A stretch of DNA of 6,650 bases from Sedimenticola sp. (GTDB taxonomy: Bacteria > Pseudomonadota > Gammaproteobacteria > Chromatiales > Chromatiaceae): the NCBI GenBank assembly GCA_027038775.1, contig JALWGP010000396.1:1-6650 (forward strand). Direction: 5' to 3'. Made by a program: the position numbers and the translations under genes. The stretch's first letter is position 1; every line of letters starts with the position of its first letter. The notes beneath the pieces were generated by a model. The model made no database searches. It was not told where the DNA came from and saw only the letters and a program-made list of their open reading frames with translations. Positions 5,666 through 6,650 of the stretch are shown piece after piece.

Positions 5666-6650
5666 CTATCGTTTCTGGCGCTGTCCTGCCGCGGCCCGCT
5701 TCCGCGGTCGCTTCCGCCCGCCCGCGGGCGGGCGGCGGTCGGGCCGTCGCTTGCGCTTGGGACGTACCCGGCTGGCCGGATCCACCTCCACCAGCAGTTC
5801 CTCGGGAACGGGCTGCATGGGGATGCGGTGACCGGTGTAGGCTTCGATGTCGGGCAGCGAGAAAGCGTAGGTCTCGCAGACGAAGCTGATGGCCGTTCCG
5901 GTGGCGCCGGCGCGGCCGGTTCGGCCGATGCGGTGCACGTAGTCCTCCGCGTCCTCCGGCAGGTCGAAGTTGATGACGTGGGTGACGCCGGGGATGTGCA
6001 GGCCGCGCGCCGCCACGTCGGTGGCCACCAGCACGTCCAGCTCCCCCTCGGTGAACTTGCGCAGCAGGCTCATGCGCTTCTTCTGCGGCACGTCGCCGGA
6101 GAGCACCGCCGCCTCGATGCCGTTGCCGGCGAGGAAGCCCCACACCTCGTCGGCGGCCCGCTTGGTGTTGACGAAGACGATGGTGCGGGCGCCGTCGAAG
6201 CTGCGCAGCAGGCCGATGAGGAGGGGGATCTTCTCCTCGTTGGCGGTCATGTAGCCGATCTCTTCCACCTTGTCGGCGGTGACCTGTTCGGGCTCCACCT
6301 GGATGGTGCGCGGGTTGTTCATGTGTTCGTAGGCGAGTTCCGTCACCCGGTAGGAGAGGGTGGCGGAGAAGAGCATGCCCAGGCGTTTCTCGGGCGGCGG
6401 GCAGCGACGCAGCAGGAAACGGATGTCCTTGATGAAGCCCAGGTCGAACATGCGGTCGGCTTCGTCCAGCACCACCACCTGCACCTTGCGCAGGTCGAAG
6501 ACCTTCTGCTTGAAATAGTCGATGAGGCGACCGGGAGTGCCGATGAGTATGTCCACCCCCTCCTTTACCGCGTTGCGCTGCTTCTCGTAGCCGGTGCCGC
6601 CGTAGACCACCTCGATCTTGTGCCCGGTATGGCCGCCCAGCACGCGGGCG
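5666..6650 (-). CDS. rhlB: ATP-dependent RNA helicase RhlB (5' end outside the window)
   Basis: A DEAD-box helicase, partial: the frame is open to the right edge, leaving about 327 visible residues. Roughly the first 100 (Q motif, Walker A) lie outside the window. RhlB unwinds structured RNA in the cytoplasm and in E. coli works with RNase E and PNPase in the degradosome. From the left of the visible protein come TPGR, DEAD (nt 6455-6466), SATLSYRV, the helicase C domain with [35 protein letters not shown], and [10 protein letters not shown]. Assignment to RhlB rather than another DEAD protein rests on [41 protein letters not shown] and the [10 protein letters not shown] block, all very close to E. 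coli RhlB. The C-terminus is a short Arg/Lys/Pro/Gly-rich tail of about 35 residues, typical of an RNA-binding extension. It is followed after 21 bp by the GGDEF-EAL gene on the same strand. Confidence 0.94.
   Translation of the reverse strand, partial: ARVLGGHTGHKIEVVYGGTGYEKQRNAVKEGVDILIGTPGRLIDYFKQKVFDLRKVQVVVLDEADRMFDLGFIKDIRFLLRRCPPPEKRLGMLFSATLSYRVTELAYEHMNNPRTIQVEPEQVTADKVEEIGYMTANEEKIPLLIGLLRSFDGARTIVFVNTKRAADEVWGFLAGNGIEAAVLSGDVPQKKRMSLLRKFTEGELDVLVATDVAARGLHIPGVTHVINFDLPEDAEDYVHRIGRTGRAGATGTAISFVCETYAFSLPDIEAYTGHRIPMQPVPEELLVEVDPASRVRPKRKRRPDRRPPAGGRKRPRKRAAAGQRQKR
5714..5735. repeat. Perfect 22-bp GC palindrome in the 3' coding end of rhlB
   Basis: The half-site CCGCCCGCCCG (5714-5724) is followed directly by its exact complement, with no spacer. 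In the rhlB message this would fold into a very stable all-GC hairpin after opening a few central pairs for the loop. It lies in the low-complexity Arg/Pro/Gly tail codons, about 50 nt before the stop. No T run follows on either strand, so it is not a classical intrinsic terminator. Biased codon use in the tail could produce it by chance. Confidence 0.6.

Noticed and set aside
4803..6143. A 446-codon open frame on the - strand spanning rhlB and the GGDEF-EAL gene
   Set aside because: It runs across two well-supported genes in another frame, with Arg/Pro/Ala-biased composition typical of GC-rich shadow frames.

Overview
This is a GC-rich window, almost entirely coding, with the character of an ordinary gammaproteobacterial chromosome. 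The YrfG, CysQ and RhlB proteins all match gammaproteobacterial families closely. The combination of high GC, an exported tandem thioredoxin-fold protein and a GGDEF-EAL regulator suggests an environmental, possibly sulfur-oxidising, lineage (Chromatiales/Ectothiorhodospiraceae-like). That placement is inference. I see no tRNA, rRNA, CRISPR array, insertion sequence or phage gene.

Layout, left to right. (1) On the + strand, a small exported DUF4124-type protein (20-448). (2) On the - strand, a two-gene unit: cysQ (start 2342), followed by an exported protein with two thioredoxin folds (start 1557), joined by a 4-nt ATGA overlap. (3) On the + strand, diverging from cysQ across an 80-bp gap, yrfG, a HAD-family GMP/IMP nucleotidase (2423-3124). 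(4) On the - strand, converging on yrfG with 63 bp of overlap between the coding 3' ends, an 860-residue membrane GGDEF-EAL protein (3062-5644). (5) On the - strand, 21 bp upstream of that gene, the 3' three quarters of rhlB, a DEAD-box RNA helicase running off the right edge (5666-6650).

How the genes may work together. CysQ removes 3'-phosphoadenosine 5'-phosphate, the by-product of PAPS-dependent sulfur metabolism, and YrfG dephosphorylates purine mononucleotides. Both are nucleotide housekeeping enzymes, and related genes cluster in other gammaproteobacteria, usually with nudE, which is absent here. The exported thioredoxin-fold protein is translationally coupled to cysQ but should act in the periplasm. 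rhlB and the GGDEF-EAL gene look co-transcribed, placing an RNA-decay helicase and a c-di-GMP regulator on one message.

I did not find a clearly new system. The most interesting points are the unrecognised helical periplasmic sensor of the GGDEF-EAL protein, the tandem thioredoxin protein with two different CxxC sites, the convergent coding overlap, and a perfect 22-bp GC palindrome in the 3' end of rhlB.
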